DNA of 61,283 nucleotides, taken from Chloroflexota bacterium (GTDB taxonomy: Bacteria > Chloroflexota > Anaerolineae > Anaerolineales > Villigracilaceae). A program made the position numbers and the translations under genes. The notes beneath the pieces are model-generated. The model made no database searches. It worked only from the letters and a program-made list of their open reading frames with translations, and had not been told where the DNA came from. The stretch spans positions 1 through 61,283 of the forward strand of contig JAIOAU010000017.1 in the NCBI GenBank assembly GCA_019873655.1. The letters run 5' to 3'. Positions 17,501 through 27,029 of the stretch are shown here, piece by piece (position 1 is the first letter of the stretch; each line of letters starts with the position of its first letter).

Positions 17501-20500
17501 ATGTTTTCCGGGCAGTCGGTATTGCTGGGAATCAGCCTGCTCCTGACCGGGTTCGTCTTCTTTTTCCTGGTCTGGGGTTTGGCGCGCCTGATTCCCCGCT
17601 TGCGCCCGGCCATCCCGAAAGCCTCCTTCTCCTCCCTGCCCGACCAGGGAGGCCATGATTTCGCCACCCTGTTGGTCCAAGCCGGCGGACGGGTGGGGTA
17701 CATGAATCAGACGGCCCAGCAGTATTTCAACCTGCGCGAGGGGGAACTGCCCAACCTCGAACTGCTGGCCCGCCGCGTCCGCCCGAGCGAGGACTTCCTG
17801 AGATTGTGCGCCGCCGAGGGACAGGCGCGCTTTTCGATCAACGGCCGGCCGGTGGATGGCATTTCCTACTTCGTCCCCGGCCCGCAGCCGGCTCTGCTGG
17901 TCAGCCTGCGCCGCGCCGATGTGTCCTCCGCGCTCGCCCCCGACGCCTACGAGGTCTCCGGTTCGGCCCTCAAAATCCTGACCGAGTTCAGCCAGAGCCT
18001 GGCCGTCAGCCAGGGACTGACCGCCACCATCCAGACGCTGATGGAAAACGTTCAGCGCCTCCTGCCGGCAGACCTGCTGGAGGTCGGCTTGTGGAACGCC
18101 GCCGACGAAAAGATCGTCGTCTATCGTTTCATCACCGGACCTCGGGTCGCCTCTCAACTCGAAAAGAGTTTGCCGCGCCCGCCGACGGGCTACGCCGCTT
18201 ATTTGATCGAACAGCGAAAACCCTTATTCATCCCCGATACGCGCGTCTACACCGAGATTCCCTACGAGGAGAGCGGCGAACAGATTCCCATTCGTTCCTA
18301 CATCGGCCTGCCGCTCCTCATCCAGAACGAAGTGGTGGGCACCCTGGCGGTGGGACTGGCCAGCGCCGAGGCCTTCTCGCGCGAAGACCTGGACATCCTG
18401 CAATTGATTGCCGGGCAGGCCGCTGTCGCCTTGCGCAACGCCCGGTTGCTCGAAGACGAACAGCGTCGCACCGCCGAGTTGAGCGGCCTGGCCAACCTGG
18501 CGCAGGCAATTGGGGCCACGCGCGACCCGCGCGACCTGTTTACTCGCCTGGTGCAGAGCGTCGCCCCCTTGCTGGATGTCCAGGTGCTCGGTTTTCTCCT
18601 CTACAACGAAAGCCGCCGCTCGCTGGAGGGCCAGGTGCCTTTCATCGGCATGCCGGCCCAATTCGTGGACTTGTACCGCCTTCCCGTCCCGGCCGGCGGC
18701 GTGCTCGAAGAACGCCTGCTGAGCCGCGAGGCGCTCATCACCCGCAACGCCCAAGAAGATGAACTCTGGCGGCAGATGGGCTTCCAAGATTTCGCCCGCG
18801 CCGCGTCCTGGCGCGACGTGGCCCTCATCCCCCTCGTCTCGGCCGGGCGGTCGCTCGGCTTCTTGCAGATCGCCAATCACCGCGTCCAGGAAAACGCATT
18901 TTCGTCCAACGAAATGCGCCTGCTCAACATCATCGCCAATCAGACCGCCCCGATCATCGACAACGTCGCCCTGGTGCAGCAGGCGCGGCAGCGCGCCCAG
19001 CGGGCCGAGGCCTTGCGCCGCATCGCCAGCCTGACCAGTTCCTCGGCCACCGCCGATGAAATGCTGCGTTACACCGTCCAGGAACTGGCCCGCCTCATCC
19101 AGGCCGATATGGGGGCCGTCTTCCTGTTGAACGAGGCCCAGGGCATCTCGCGCCTGCACCTCGATTCGCTCTTCGGCGTCTCGGCCGAGACGATGGACTC
19201 GTTCAGCCGCATCTATGTGGACGATCCCCAATTCCATTTCACCGTCACCGGCAGCCAGCGGTCTTTCCTCTCCAGCAACCTTTCGGCCGATGAGCGGCTG
19301 CTCTCCGTCTATCGCCCGCTGGTGGACAAACTCAAGATGGAATCGGTCATCATCGTCCCCCTGGTCGTGCGCGAGCGCAGCCTGGGGGAATTGATGCTGG
19401 CCAGCAAGAAACCCGATTTCTTCAACAATTACGACCTCCAGGTCGTCTCGACTGCGGCCGGACAACTGGCCGCCGCGGTGGAGGGCGCTTCGCTCTCCTC
19501 CCAGACCGACGAGAGCCTGCGCCGGCGCGTCGACCAGTTGACGGCCATGACCCGCATCGGCCGCGAACTGAACACCACCCTCGACTGGCAATACCTGCTC
19601 CAGGTGGTCTACGACGAAAGCCTGCGCACCACCCGCGCCGACTGCGGCACCATCCTGCTGTTCGACATGACCGCCCCGCCGCAGGGCGAGCCGCGCCTCG
19701 TCTTCCACCTGGGCGATGAGCCGGCCGCCCAACTCTCGGCTCTCGAGCGCGAAGTCATCGAGCGCGGCGAACCGCGCCTGGTGGACGATTTTTCCCAAAT
19801 CGCAGAGCCGCCGGCGCATGAGGGCGTCCTTTCGGCCCTGATCGCTCCCATCGCCTACCAGGGCAAGACCGCCGGCCTGATTCACCTGCACGCCTTCGAA
19901 CCCCGCCGCTTCGATCAGACGGCCATGGACATCATCATGACCCTGGCCGTCCAGGCGGCGATTGCCCTGGGCAACGCCCAGCGGTATCAGGAACAGGTAG
20001 CGCGCAACGAACTGCTTCGTCAGCGCGCCGAGACGCTCTCCAAACTGTTCGAGACCACCCGCGAAATCGGCCTCGACCGCCCCCTGGAAGAATCGCTCGA
20101 GGCCCTGGCCTACGGCATCCAGGAAGCCACCCCCTTCCAGGTGGTGCTGATCAGCGTGGTGGACAAAGAGACCGGCATGCAGCGGCGCGTTGCCGGGGTG
20201 GGCATGCCGCTCGAAACGCTCAACATGATGAAGGCCCGCCAGCAGCCGTATTCGGCCCTCGAGCAGTTGATGCGCCCCGAATTCAAGGTCGGCGAGGGCT
20301 ACCTCATCCCGCACGACCAGCGCCCCCTCCTCACCCAGGACGTCCAGATGGTCGTCGTCATGCGCGAGCCGGCGGCGGAAACTCCCAACGCCTGGCACCC
20401 GGAAGACGCGCTCTTCTACCCCTTGAAAGATGACGAAGGAAACACGATCGGCGTCATCAGCCTGGACGCGCCCCGCGACGGCCTGCGCCCCAACCGCAAC

Positions 20501-23500
20501 ACCCTCGAAACGATCGAAATCTTCGCCGCCCAGGCCGCCCTGCTCATCCAGAGCGTCCACCGCCTCAACTCCTACCGCAGCCAGGTCGAGACGCTTTCCA
20601 CCAGCCTGGAGCGCCAGCAGCAGTTGCTGGCCATCAGCCAGACCCATCTGCCCGTCCTCCTGCACAAAGACCTGGAGCAGATGATCGCCATCCGCAACCT
20701 GGAGCGGCGCAGCCGCCGCATCCGCGCCGGATTGGAAATCACCGAGACCATCAACCGGCAAGTGGACGGCCCCTCCGCCCTCCAGGCCCTGGGACGCGAA
20801 ATTCTGACCCACCTGGAGATGCACATCTCCATCGTGGCCGAGAACACCGAAGAGGGGGCGCGCCTGCTGCATGTCCTCGGCAACATCCCGCGCGGCGTCA
20901 GCCCCGAGGCCTTGTTCGGCCAGCGCAATCCGCTGCGGTACAGCCTGCAAACCGGCGAGACCCTCCTGGTCATGAACCTGGAAGAGGACGACACCTGGCG
21001 GGATACGCCCCTCCTGAGCAGTCTGCATGCCAAGGGATTCATCTGTCTGCCCATCTTGATCGACAACAAACCCGTGGCAGGCGTGCTGGCGATCAGCCTC
21101 GAGCCGATGCCTCCCCTGACCGACGAGGACCGCCAGGTCTATTACCAGATTGCCCGCCAGGTTTCCATCATCCTGCAGAACATCAGCCTGCTGACCGAAA
21201 CCCGCCGCCGTCTGCGCGAAGTCAACCTGCTCCTGGACTTCAGCCGTCAGTTGAGCGGCCTCGATCCGCAGAGCATCCTCAAATCCCTGCTCGACAGCGC
21301 CCTGCGCGTCGTCACCGCCGCCCACGCCGGCGCAGTGTTGGTTTGGAAAGAACAGGAACAAGTCCTCGTCCCGGCGGTGGCCGCCAACTACGCCAGCATC
21401 GACAGTTTGCTTCAAATTTCGTTCCGCTCCGGCGAAGCCCTGCCCGGCCAGGTCTTCGAGACGCGCAAAGCGCGCCGGGTCGAAGAGATCAACTTCGCCC
21501 GCGACTACAACCTGGCGGCCGAGAACCTGCTGCTCTACCGCGAGGCCACCGGCGGACGTCTGCCGGTCTCCAGCCTGCTCGTCCCGATTCAGACCGGCGA
21601 GCGCATCCTCGGCTTGTTGATGCTCGACAACTTCAATACCCCGGCCGCCTTCTCTTCGGACGATGAGAATTTGCTGCAATCGCTGACCCAGCAGGTGGCG
21701 CTCTCGCTCGAAAACGTCCGCCTGGTGCAGGCTTCGCAGGAGCGCGCTGGTCAATTGCAAGCCCTGACCGAGGTCTCGGCCAAGATGGCGGCCAGCCTCC
21801 AGTCGGGCGAACTGATCGCCGGCCTGCTCGACCAACTGAAAACCGTCCTGCCCTACGACACCGCCATCCTCTGGCTGCGGCAGGGCAAGACGATGGTCGT
21901 GGCGGCGGCGCGCGGCTTCCCCGATGACGAAGAGCGCCTCGGCCTGGAGGTGGCGGTCGAGGACTCGGCTCTGTTGAATGAAATGATCACCACCTCGCAG
22001 GGCATCGTCGTTGGCGATGTGCGCGCCGACCCGCGCTTCCCCGCGCTCATCGAGGCCGAGCGGTTATCCTGGCTGGGTGTGCCGCTGGTCTCCAAGGGCG
22101 AGGTCATCGGCGTGCTGGCCCTCGAGAAGGCCGAACCCCATTTCTACACCGTCGAATACACTCAGTTGGCGACCACGTTTGCCAGCCAGGCGGCGGTGGC
22201 GCTCGAAAACGCCCGCCTGTACGAGGAGAGCCTGCGGCGCGCCGCCGAACTCGATCAGCGCTCGCAGCGCCTGGCCTTGCTCAACCGCCTCTCGTCTGAA
22301 CTGAGCGGCTCGCTGAGCGAAGAGCAGATTCTGCGCCTGACGGCCGAGGAACTGCGTCAGGCCCTCTCGGCCCGGCGCGTCTCGGTGGTCGCTTTCGGGC
22401 GCGGCGGCGAGGCCGTCCTGCAGGTCGTCGTCCCCGAGCCGGCGCGCTTCCGCCCTCACAACCTGCCGTCTGCTCCTCTCTTCGACCGGTTGCGCGATTC
22501 GCTGGGCGTCTTCAGCACCGACAATGTGGCCGCCGAAGCCGACCTGCAACCGCTGGCCGAAATGCTCAAGGGCACCAACTCGTTGCTTGTCCTGCCGCTG
22601 GTCAGCGGCACTGCCCTGCGGGCCTTGATGTTCGTTCACATGGGCGAGACCTATCGCTTCACCCCGACCGAAATCGAACTGGCCCGCACGATTGGCAACC
22701 AGGCCGCCATTGCCCTCGAAAGCGCCCGGCTGTATCAGGACACCGTCTCGCGCGCCGAGCAACTGGCCACCATCAACCGCGCCTCTTACGAGATTGCCCT
22801 CAGCCTCGATCCCGAGGAAATCTACGCCGCCATCCACCGCGCCGCCGCCCAGATGATGGAAGCCGAGTCCTTCGTCATCGCCCTCCTGGACGAGCAGGCC
22901 AACGAGATCGAGGGCGTCTATCTCATGGATCCCAAAGGGCGCGCCCCCAACGTCCGCCTGCCGTATGGACAGGGCCTGAGCGGGCGCGTCATCTCCAGCG
23001 GCGAGCCGCTGCTGATTGCCGACGTCGCCGCGGTCAAGAATTTCGAGGGCCGCACCTATGGCCAGGGCCAGCCGCGTTCAATCGTCGCCGTGCCGATCGT
23101 CCTGGGCGGCAAAGTGATCGGCATGCTCTCGGCCCAGAGTTACAAACCGAACGTCTACACCGAGGACGACCAGCAGATTTTGAGCACCCTGGCCAACCAG
23201 GCCGCGGTGGCCATCCAGAACGGCCGCCTGTTTGCCGAGACCCGCCGCCTGGCGGAGGAACTCGAACAACGCGTCATCGAACGCACCGCCGAACTGGCCC
23301 GCGAACAGCGCAACACCGAGACCCTCCTGCGCATCCTGACCGAGGTCTCGGCCAGCCTCGACCTGGACCGCGCCCTCAACCGCACCCTGGCGCTGCTCAA
23401 CGACGCCATCGGCGCCGAGCAGGGCAGCATCCTCATGGTCAACCCCGAAGACAACACCATCCAGTACCGCGCTGGCTACGGCTACGTCACCCCCATCATG

Positions 23501-24937
23501 ACCGAAGGCCCCCGCCCGACCCCGCTCAAGGTCGGCGAAGGGCTGGCCGGCTGGGTCATCAAGAACCGCCAGAGCGTGTTGCTGGACGACGTCCGCAAGG
23601 ACAAGCGCTGGGTCAAACTGCCCTCCAACGCGCCGCAGCATCGCAGCGTCATCGCCGCCCCGCTGACCGTTGGCGAGGAGGTCATCGGCGCCATCATGGT
23701 CTTCCATCGCCAGGTCGGATATTTCAGCCCCGAACACATGAACCTGGTGCAGGCCATCGGCTCGCAGGTGGCCGTGGCCATCAACAACGCCCACCTCTAC
23801 GAACTGATTCGCGACCAGGCTGAGCGTTTGGGCAGCATGTTGCGCAGCCAGCAGGTCGAGGCCAGCCGTCAGCAGGCCATTCTGGAGGCCGTCGCCGACG
23901 GCGTCCTGGTCACCGACCCCGACAACAAGATTACCTTTATCAACTCGTCCACCGAGCGCATCCTCAACCTCCAGGGCGAACAGGTGCGCGGTCAGCCGCT
24001 CGAAAACTTCGTCGGCTTGTTCGGCAAAGCCGCCCAGGCCTGGATGGAAACCATCCACACCTGGTCCGAGAACCCCGCCAGTTATCAGGCTGGCGAGACC
24101 TACGCCGAACAACTGACCCTCGAAAACGGACGGGTGGTCTTGGTCCACCTGGCGCCGGTCATCTGGCGCAACGAATTTCTGGGCACCGTTTCCATCTTCC
24201 GCGACATCACCCACGAGGTCGAGGTGGATCGCCTCAAGTCCGAGTTCGTGGCGACCGTCAGCCACGAGTTGCGCACGCCGATGACCTCCATCAAGGGCTA
24301 CGTGGACATCCTCCTGATGGGCGCGGCGGGCGCTCTGAACGAAACCCAGACCCACTTCCTCGAGATCGTGCGCGCCAACACCGACCGCCTGAGCATCCTG
24401 GTCAACGACCTGCTCGACATCTCGCGCATCGAGGCCGGCCGCATCACCCTGAGCATGCAGCCGCTCGACCTGCGCCAGATTGCCGAAGACATCCTCGCCG
24501 ACGTCTTGCGCCGCTCGCAGGAGGAGAACCGCCCGATGGGCCTGAGCCTCGACGCCCCGCCCGACCTGCCCCTCGTGCGCGGCGACGAAGAGCGCGTCCG
24601 CCAAATCCTCGACAACCTGGTGGACAACGCCTACCACTACACGCCCGCCAACGGCCAGATTCACATCCACATCCATCAAGAGGGCGACGAGGTCCAGGTG
24701 GACGTCCAGGACAACGGCATCGGCATCGACCTCGCCGACCAGGAACGTATCTTCGACCGTTTCTTCCGCGGCGAGCATCCGCTGGTGTTGGAGACGCCCG
24801 GCACAGGCCTGGGTCTGTCCATCGTCCAGCAATTGGTCGAAATGCACCAGGGCCGCATTTGGATGACCAGCAAGGGGATTCCGGGTGAGGGGAGCACGTT
24901 CTCATTCACCTTGCCCGTCTACAAGGCTGAGGAGTGA
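17501..24937 (+). CDS. Giant multi-GAF sensor histidine kinase
   Basis: This 2478-residue protein begins with one transmembrane segment (VLLGISLLLTGFVFFFLVWG) and a PAS-like region. About eleven GAF domains follow in tandem from residue ~155 to ~2110, each ending in a helix of the type NQAAVALENARLYEE. A PAS domain (~2120-2240) and the kinase core close the protein. H2255 in SHELRTP is the phosphorylated His; N box DNLVDNAYHY and G boxes DNGIGI and GTGLGL are intact. It should autophosphorylate and pass phosphate to the regulators encoded on either side. The ligands of the GAF domains are unknown. Length is several times that of usual sensor kinases. Confidence 0.95.
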   Translation: MFSGQSVLLGISLLLTGFVFFFLVWGLARLIPRLRPAIPKASFSSLPDQGGHDFATLLVQAGGRVGYMNQTAQQYFNLREGELPNLELLARRVRPSEDFLRLCAAEGQARFSINGRPVDGISYFVPGPQPALLVSLRRADVSSALAPDAYEVSGSALKILTEFSQSLAVSQGLTATIQTLMENVQRLLPADLLEVGLWNAADEKIVVYRFITGPRVASQLEKSLPRPPTGYAAYLIEQRKPLFIPDTRVYTEIPYEESGEQIPIRSYIGLPLLIQNEVVGTLAVGLASAEAFSREDLDILQLIAGQAAVALRNARLLEDEQRRTAELSGLANLAQAIGATRDPRDLFTRLVQSVAPLLDVQVLGFLLYNESRRSLEGQVPFIGMPAQFVDLYRLPVPAGGVLEERLLSREALITRNAQEDELWRQMGFQDFARAASWRDVALIPLVSAGRSLGFLQIANHRVQENAFSSNEMRLLNIIANQTAPIIDNVALVQQARQRAQRAEALRRIASLTSSSATADEMLRYTVQELARLIQADMGAVFLLNEAQGISRLHLDSLFGVSAETMDSFSRIYVDDPQFHFTVTGSQRSFLSSNLSADERLLSVYRPLVDKLKMESVIIVPLVVRERSLGELMLASKKPDFFNNYDLQVVSTAAGQLAAAVEGASLSSQTDESLRRRVDQLTAMTRIGRELNTTLDWQYLLQVVYDESLRTTRADCGTILLFDMTAPPQGEPRLVFHLGDEPAAQLSALEREVIERGEPRLVDDFSQIAEPPAHEGVLSALIAPIAYQGKTAGLIHLHAFEPRRFDQTAMDIIMTLAVQAAIALGNAQRYQEQVARNELLRQRAETLSKLFETTREIGLDRPLEESLEALAYGIQEATPFQVVLISVVDKETGMQRRVAGVGMPLETLNMMKARQQPYSALEQLMRPEFKVGEGYLIPHDQRPLLTQDVQMVVVMREPAAETPNAWHPEDALFYPLKDDEGNTIGVISLDAPRDGLRPNRNTLETIEIFAAQAALLIQSVHRLNSYRSQVETLSTSLERQQQLLAISQTHLPVLLHKDLEQMIAIRNLERRSRRIRAGLEITETINRQVDGPSALQALGREILTHLEMHISIVAENTEEGARLLHVLGNIPRGVSPEALFGQRNPLRYSLQTGETLLVMNLEEDDTWRDTPLLSSLHAKGFICLPILIDNKPVAGVLAISLEPMPPLTDEDRQVYYQIARQVSIILQNISLLTETRRRLREVNLLLDFSRQLSGLDPQSILKSLLDSALRVVTAAHAGAVLVWKEQEQVLVPAVAANYASIDSLLQISFRSGEALPGQVFETRKARRVEEINFARDYNLAAENLLLYREATGGRLPVSSLLVPIQTGERILGLLMLDNFNTPAAFSSDDENLLQSLTQQVALSLENVRLVQASQERAGQLQALTEVSAKMAASLQSGELIAGLLDQLKTVLPYDTAILWLRQGKTMVVAAARGFPDDEERLGLEVAVEDSALLNEMITTSQGIVVGDVRADPRFPALIEAERLSWLGVPLVSKGEVIGVLALEKAEPHFYTVEYTQLATTFASQAAVALENARLYEESLRRAAELDQRSQRLALLNRLSSELSGSLSEEQILRLTAEELRQALSARRVSVVAFGRGGEAVLQVVVPEPARFRPHNLPSAPLFDRLRDSLGVFSTDNVAAEADLQPLAEMLKGTNSLLVLPLVSGTALRALMFVHMGETYRFTPTEIELARTIGNQAAIALESARLYQDTVSRAEQLATINRASYEIALSLDPEEIYAAIHRAAAQMMEAESFVIALLDEQANEIEGVYLMDPKGRAPNVRLPYGQGLSGRVISSGEPLLIADVAAVKNFEGRTYGQGQPRSIVAVPIVLGGKVIGMLSAQSYKPNVYTEDDQQILSTLANQAAVAIQNGRLFAETRRLAEELEQRVIERTAELAREQRNTETLLRILTEVSASLDLDRALNRTLALLNDAIGAEQGSILMVNPEDNTIQYRAGYGYVTPIMTEGPRPTPLKVGEGLAGWVIKNRQSVLLDDVRKDKRWVKLPSNAPQHRSVIAAPLTVGEEVIGAIMVFHRQVGYFSPEHMNLVQAIGSQVAVAINNAHLYELIRDQAERLGSMLRSQQVEASRQQAILEAVADGVLVTDPDNKITFINSSTERILNLQGEQVRGQPLENFVGLFGKAAQAWMETIHTWSENPASYQAGETYAEQLTLENGRVVLVHLAPVIWRNEFLGTVSIFRDITHEVEVDRLKSEFVATVSHELRTPMTSIKGYVDILLMGAAGALNETQTHFLEIVRANTDRLSILVNDLLDISRIEAGRITLSMQPLDLRQIAEDILADVLRRSQEENRPMGLSLDAPPDLPLVRGDEERVRQILDNLVDNAYHYTPANGQIHIHIHQEGDEVQVDVQDNGIGIDLADQERIFDRFFRGEHPLVLETPGTGLGLSIVQQLVEMHQGRIWMTSKGIPGEGSTFSFTLPVYKAEE

Positions 24938-24942
24938 CATCC

Positions 24943-25317
24943 ATGGCAAAGATTTTGATTGCAGAAGACGAACGCGACATTCGGGATCTAATTACCTTCA
25001 CCCTGCGGTTTGCCGGCTACGAAGTGGTCGCCGCCAGCAACGGCGAAGAAGCCGTGAACCTGGCCCACCAGGAAAGGCCGGACCTGATTCTCATGGACGT
25101 ACGCATGCCGCGCATGACCGGCTACGAGGCCTGCGCCGCCATCAAGGCCGACCCGACCCTGAAAGATATCCCCGTCATGTTCCTCTCCGCCAAAGGTCAG
25201 GAATCCGAGATTCAGGCCGGGCTTTCGGCCGGCGCGACCGAATATCTGCTCAAACCGTTTGCCCCCGACCAACTCACGGCGCGCATTCAGACGATTCTGG
25301 CCCAACACAAGAGATGA
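24943..25317 (+). CDS. Single-domain response regulator (CheY-like)
   Basis: This 124-residue protein is a stand-alone receiver: acidic pair IAEDERD, phosphoacceptor Asp in LMDVRMPRMTGYE, Thr/Ser switch in MFLSAKG, and Lys in LLKPFAP. There is no output domain. The ATG at 24943 has GGAG at 24931-24934, placed at the end of the kinase gene; a GTG at 24934 overlaps that site and is unlikely. It is probably a phosphate acceptor for the giant kinase. Confidence 0.94.
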   Translation: MAKILIAEDERDIRDLITFTLRFAGYEVVAASNGEEAVNLAHQERPDLILMDVRMPRMTGYEACAAIKADPTLKDIPVMFLSAKGQESEIQAGLSAGATEYLLKPFAPDQLTARIQTILAQHKR

Positions 25318-25336
25318 AGAGAGACTCGATCGAGGC

Positions 25337-26128
25337 ATGAGCGCGATCCTGATTGACGAACGAATTGTGCATTACGAGGTGCTCGGGCGCGGCCGTCCGA
25401 TCATCTTCCTGCACGGCTGGGTGGGTTCCTGGCGCTATTGGGTGCCCGCCATGCAGACCGCCGCGATGTCTTTCCGCGCCTATGCCCTCGACCTGTGGGG
25501 CTTCGGGGATACGACCAAAGACCCCTCCTGCTACAGCCTCGAAAAACAAACCGCCCTGCTCGAACGCTTCATGCAGGAAATGGGCATCGGCAAGGTGGCG
25601 CTCGTCGGTCACGGCCTGGGCGCGCTCATCAGCATCCTCTTCGCCCGCCGCACCCCCGAAATGGTCGACCGCCTGATGGCCGTCAGCGTGCCCTTCGAAA
25701 TCAGCGCCGTCAACGGCCGCCTGCGCTCGCCCGCCTCCCCCGCCGACCTGGCCGACTGGCTGCTGAGCCGCGACCCCCTGACCGAACCGGCCCGCACCGA
25801 CGCCCCCAAGGCCGACCCGGCCGCCATCGTCGCCTCCTTCAACGACCTCGATGGGGCCAGCCTCATGCCGCTCATGGACAGCCTCAACACCCCCTGCCTC
25901 ATCGTCCACGGCCAGAACGATCCCGCCATCCAGACCCCCACCTATGAACGCGTCATGGCCATGCCCGACCGCATCCACCAGATCATCCTCGAAGAGTCTG
26001 GCCACTTCCCGATGATCGACGAAAGCGCCAAATTCAACCGCCTGCTGACCGATTTCCTGGCCCTGATTTCCGGCGACAGCCCGCGCCAGTTGCAACTCAA
26101 GGACGAGTGGAAACGCCGCGTGCGTTGA
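25337..26128 (+). CDS. Alpha/beta-hydrolase paralogue lacking the nucleophile serine
   Basis: This 263-residue protein aligns without gaps to the hydrolase at 12770 over the first 100 residues (HYEVLGRGRPIIFLHGWVGSW, in parts; YALDLWGFG). The nucleophile elbow reads GHGLGA: G93 stands where the paralogue has S93. The Asp (HGQNDP) and His (ESGHFPM) positions of the triad remain. It is probably a non-catalytic binding protein or regulator; a codon error is the alternative. The ATG at 25337 follows GAGG. It is last in the operon, followed by a terminator. Confidence 0.85.
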   Translation: MSAILIDERIVHYEVLGRGRPIIFLHGWVGSWRYWVPAMQTAAMSFRAYALDLWGFGDTTKDPSCYSLEKQTALLERFMQEMGIGKVALVGHGLGALISILFARRTPEMVDRLMAVSVPFEISAVNGRLRSPASPADLADWLLSRDPLTEPARTDAPKADPAAIVASFNDLDGASLMPLMDSLNTPCLIVHGQNDPAIQTPTYERVMAMPDRIHQIILEESGHFPMIDESAKFNRLLTDFLALISGDSPRQLQLKDEWKRRVR

Positions 26129-26133
26129 TTCTC

Positions 26134-26157
26134 GCCGGAGGCGCTCCGGCTTTTTTT
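26134..26157 (+). terminator. Terminator of the ten-gene operon
   Basis: GCCGGAG (26134-26140) and CTCCGGC (26144-26150) form a 7-bp stem with a GCG loop, followed by seven T. Confidence 0.88.
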
Positions 26158-26160
26158 ATC

Positions 26161-26189
26161 TTGACAGCCCCGCTGCCTCGCCTTATACT
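26161..26189 (+). promoter_or_regulatory. Promoter of the thiamine operon
   Basis: TTGACA (26161-26166) and TATACT (26184-26189) are 17 bases apart, directly before the TPP riboswitch. Confidence 0.85.
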
Positions 26190-26201
26190 AGCACCGACAA
26201 T

Positions 26202-26290
26202 CCAACGGGGAGCCCGTCTACGGGCTGAGAGGAAGGTTCAGCCTTCGACCCGCAGAACCTGATCCGGATCATACCGGCGGAGGGATACGC
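26202..26290 (+). ncRNA. TPP riboswitch (THI element)
   Basis: The conserved strings of the TPP aptamer occur in order: CGGGGAGCCC, GGGCTGAGAGG (THI-box core), ACCCGCAGAACCTGATC and CGGATCATACCGGCG, then GAGGGATACG. A terminator follows and a thiamine pyrophosphokinase gene comes next. TPP binding should favour the terminator and shut off the operon. Confidence 0.97.
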
Positions 26291-26302
26291 GCTCGACCCA
26301 TC

Positions 26303-26333
26303 ACCATCCTCCCCGGAGGATGGTTTTCTTTTC
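26303..26333 (+). terminator. Riboswitch-controlled terminator
   Basis: ACCATCCTCC (26303-26312) pairs perfectly with GGAGGATGGT (26315-26324), followed by TTTCTTTT. The stem lies between the aptamer and the first gene, as expected of an expression platform. Confidence 0.88.
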
Positions 26334-26363
26334 GACGGGCTTCCCGGCCCTGATGGTGGTGAC

Positions 26364-27008
26364 ATGCCCCCACGCGCTCTTGTCTTTGCCAACGGCAGCC
26401 TGCCCGACCTCGAAGCGGCCCGCCGCCTCGTCCGGCCCGGCGACCTGATCCTCGCCGCCGACGGCGGCAGCCGCCACGCCCTGGCCCTCGGCCTCTCGCC
26501 CGCGGCCGTCATCGGCGACCTCGACTCGCTTTCCGCCGCCGACCGCCGCCGGCTGGAGGCCGCCGGCGCGCGCCTCCTCGTCCACCCGCGCGACAAGGAC
26601 CAGACCGACCTCGAACTGGCCCTCGACTTCGCCCTCCAGCAGGGCTGCGCCGCGGTCGTCGTCCTCGCCGCCCTGGGCGGCCGCCTCGACCAGACTCTCG
26701 CCAACCTGGCCCTGCTCACCGCCCCGCGCTTCGCCGACCTGGACATCCGCCTCGATGACGGCGTCGAAGAGGCCTTCTTCGTCCGCCGCCAGGCGCGCAT
26801 CGAGGGCCGCCCCGGCGACCTCGTCTCCCTCTTGCCCTGGGGAGGCCCGGCCGTCGGCGTGGTCGCCGAGGGCCTGCGCTGGCCCTTGCGCGCCGAGACC
26901 CTCCACCCGGAGCAGACGCGCGGCGTCAGCAACGAACTGCTCGCCGAGGCGGCCTCCGTCTCGCTGGAGTCTGGCTTGCTGCTCGTCGTTCACCGCCGTC
27001 AGGGATAA
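26364..27008 (+). CDS. Thiamine pyrophosphokinase
   Basis: This 214-residue cytosolic enzyme transfers pyrophosphate from ATP to thiamine. Family blocks are FANGSLPD, LAADGGSRHAL, AVIGDLDSL and KDQTDLELAL in the catalytic half, and GGRLDQTLANL; the C-terminal half is the thiamine-binding beta domain with TRGVSNEL. It is the first gene behind the TPP riboswitch, followed by the substrate-binding and permease parts of a thiamine transporter, so the operon imports and activates thiamine. The ATG lies just after GGTGGTGAC, a weak ribosome-binding site. Confidence 0.94.
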   Translation: MPPRALVFANGSLPDLEAARRLVRPGDLILAADGGSRHALALGLSPAAVIGDLDSLSAADRRRLEAAGARLLVHPRDKDQTDLELALDFALQQGCAAVVVLAALGGRLDQTLANLALLTAPRFADLDIRLDDGVEEAFFVRRQARIEGRPGDLVSLLPWGGPAVGVVAEGLRWPLRAETLHPEQTRGVSNELLAEAASVSLESGLLLVVHRRQG

Positions 27009-27029
27009 CTCATCTCTTGGGAGGTCCCG

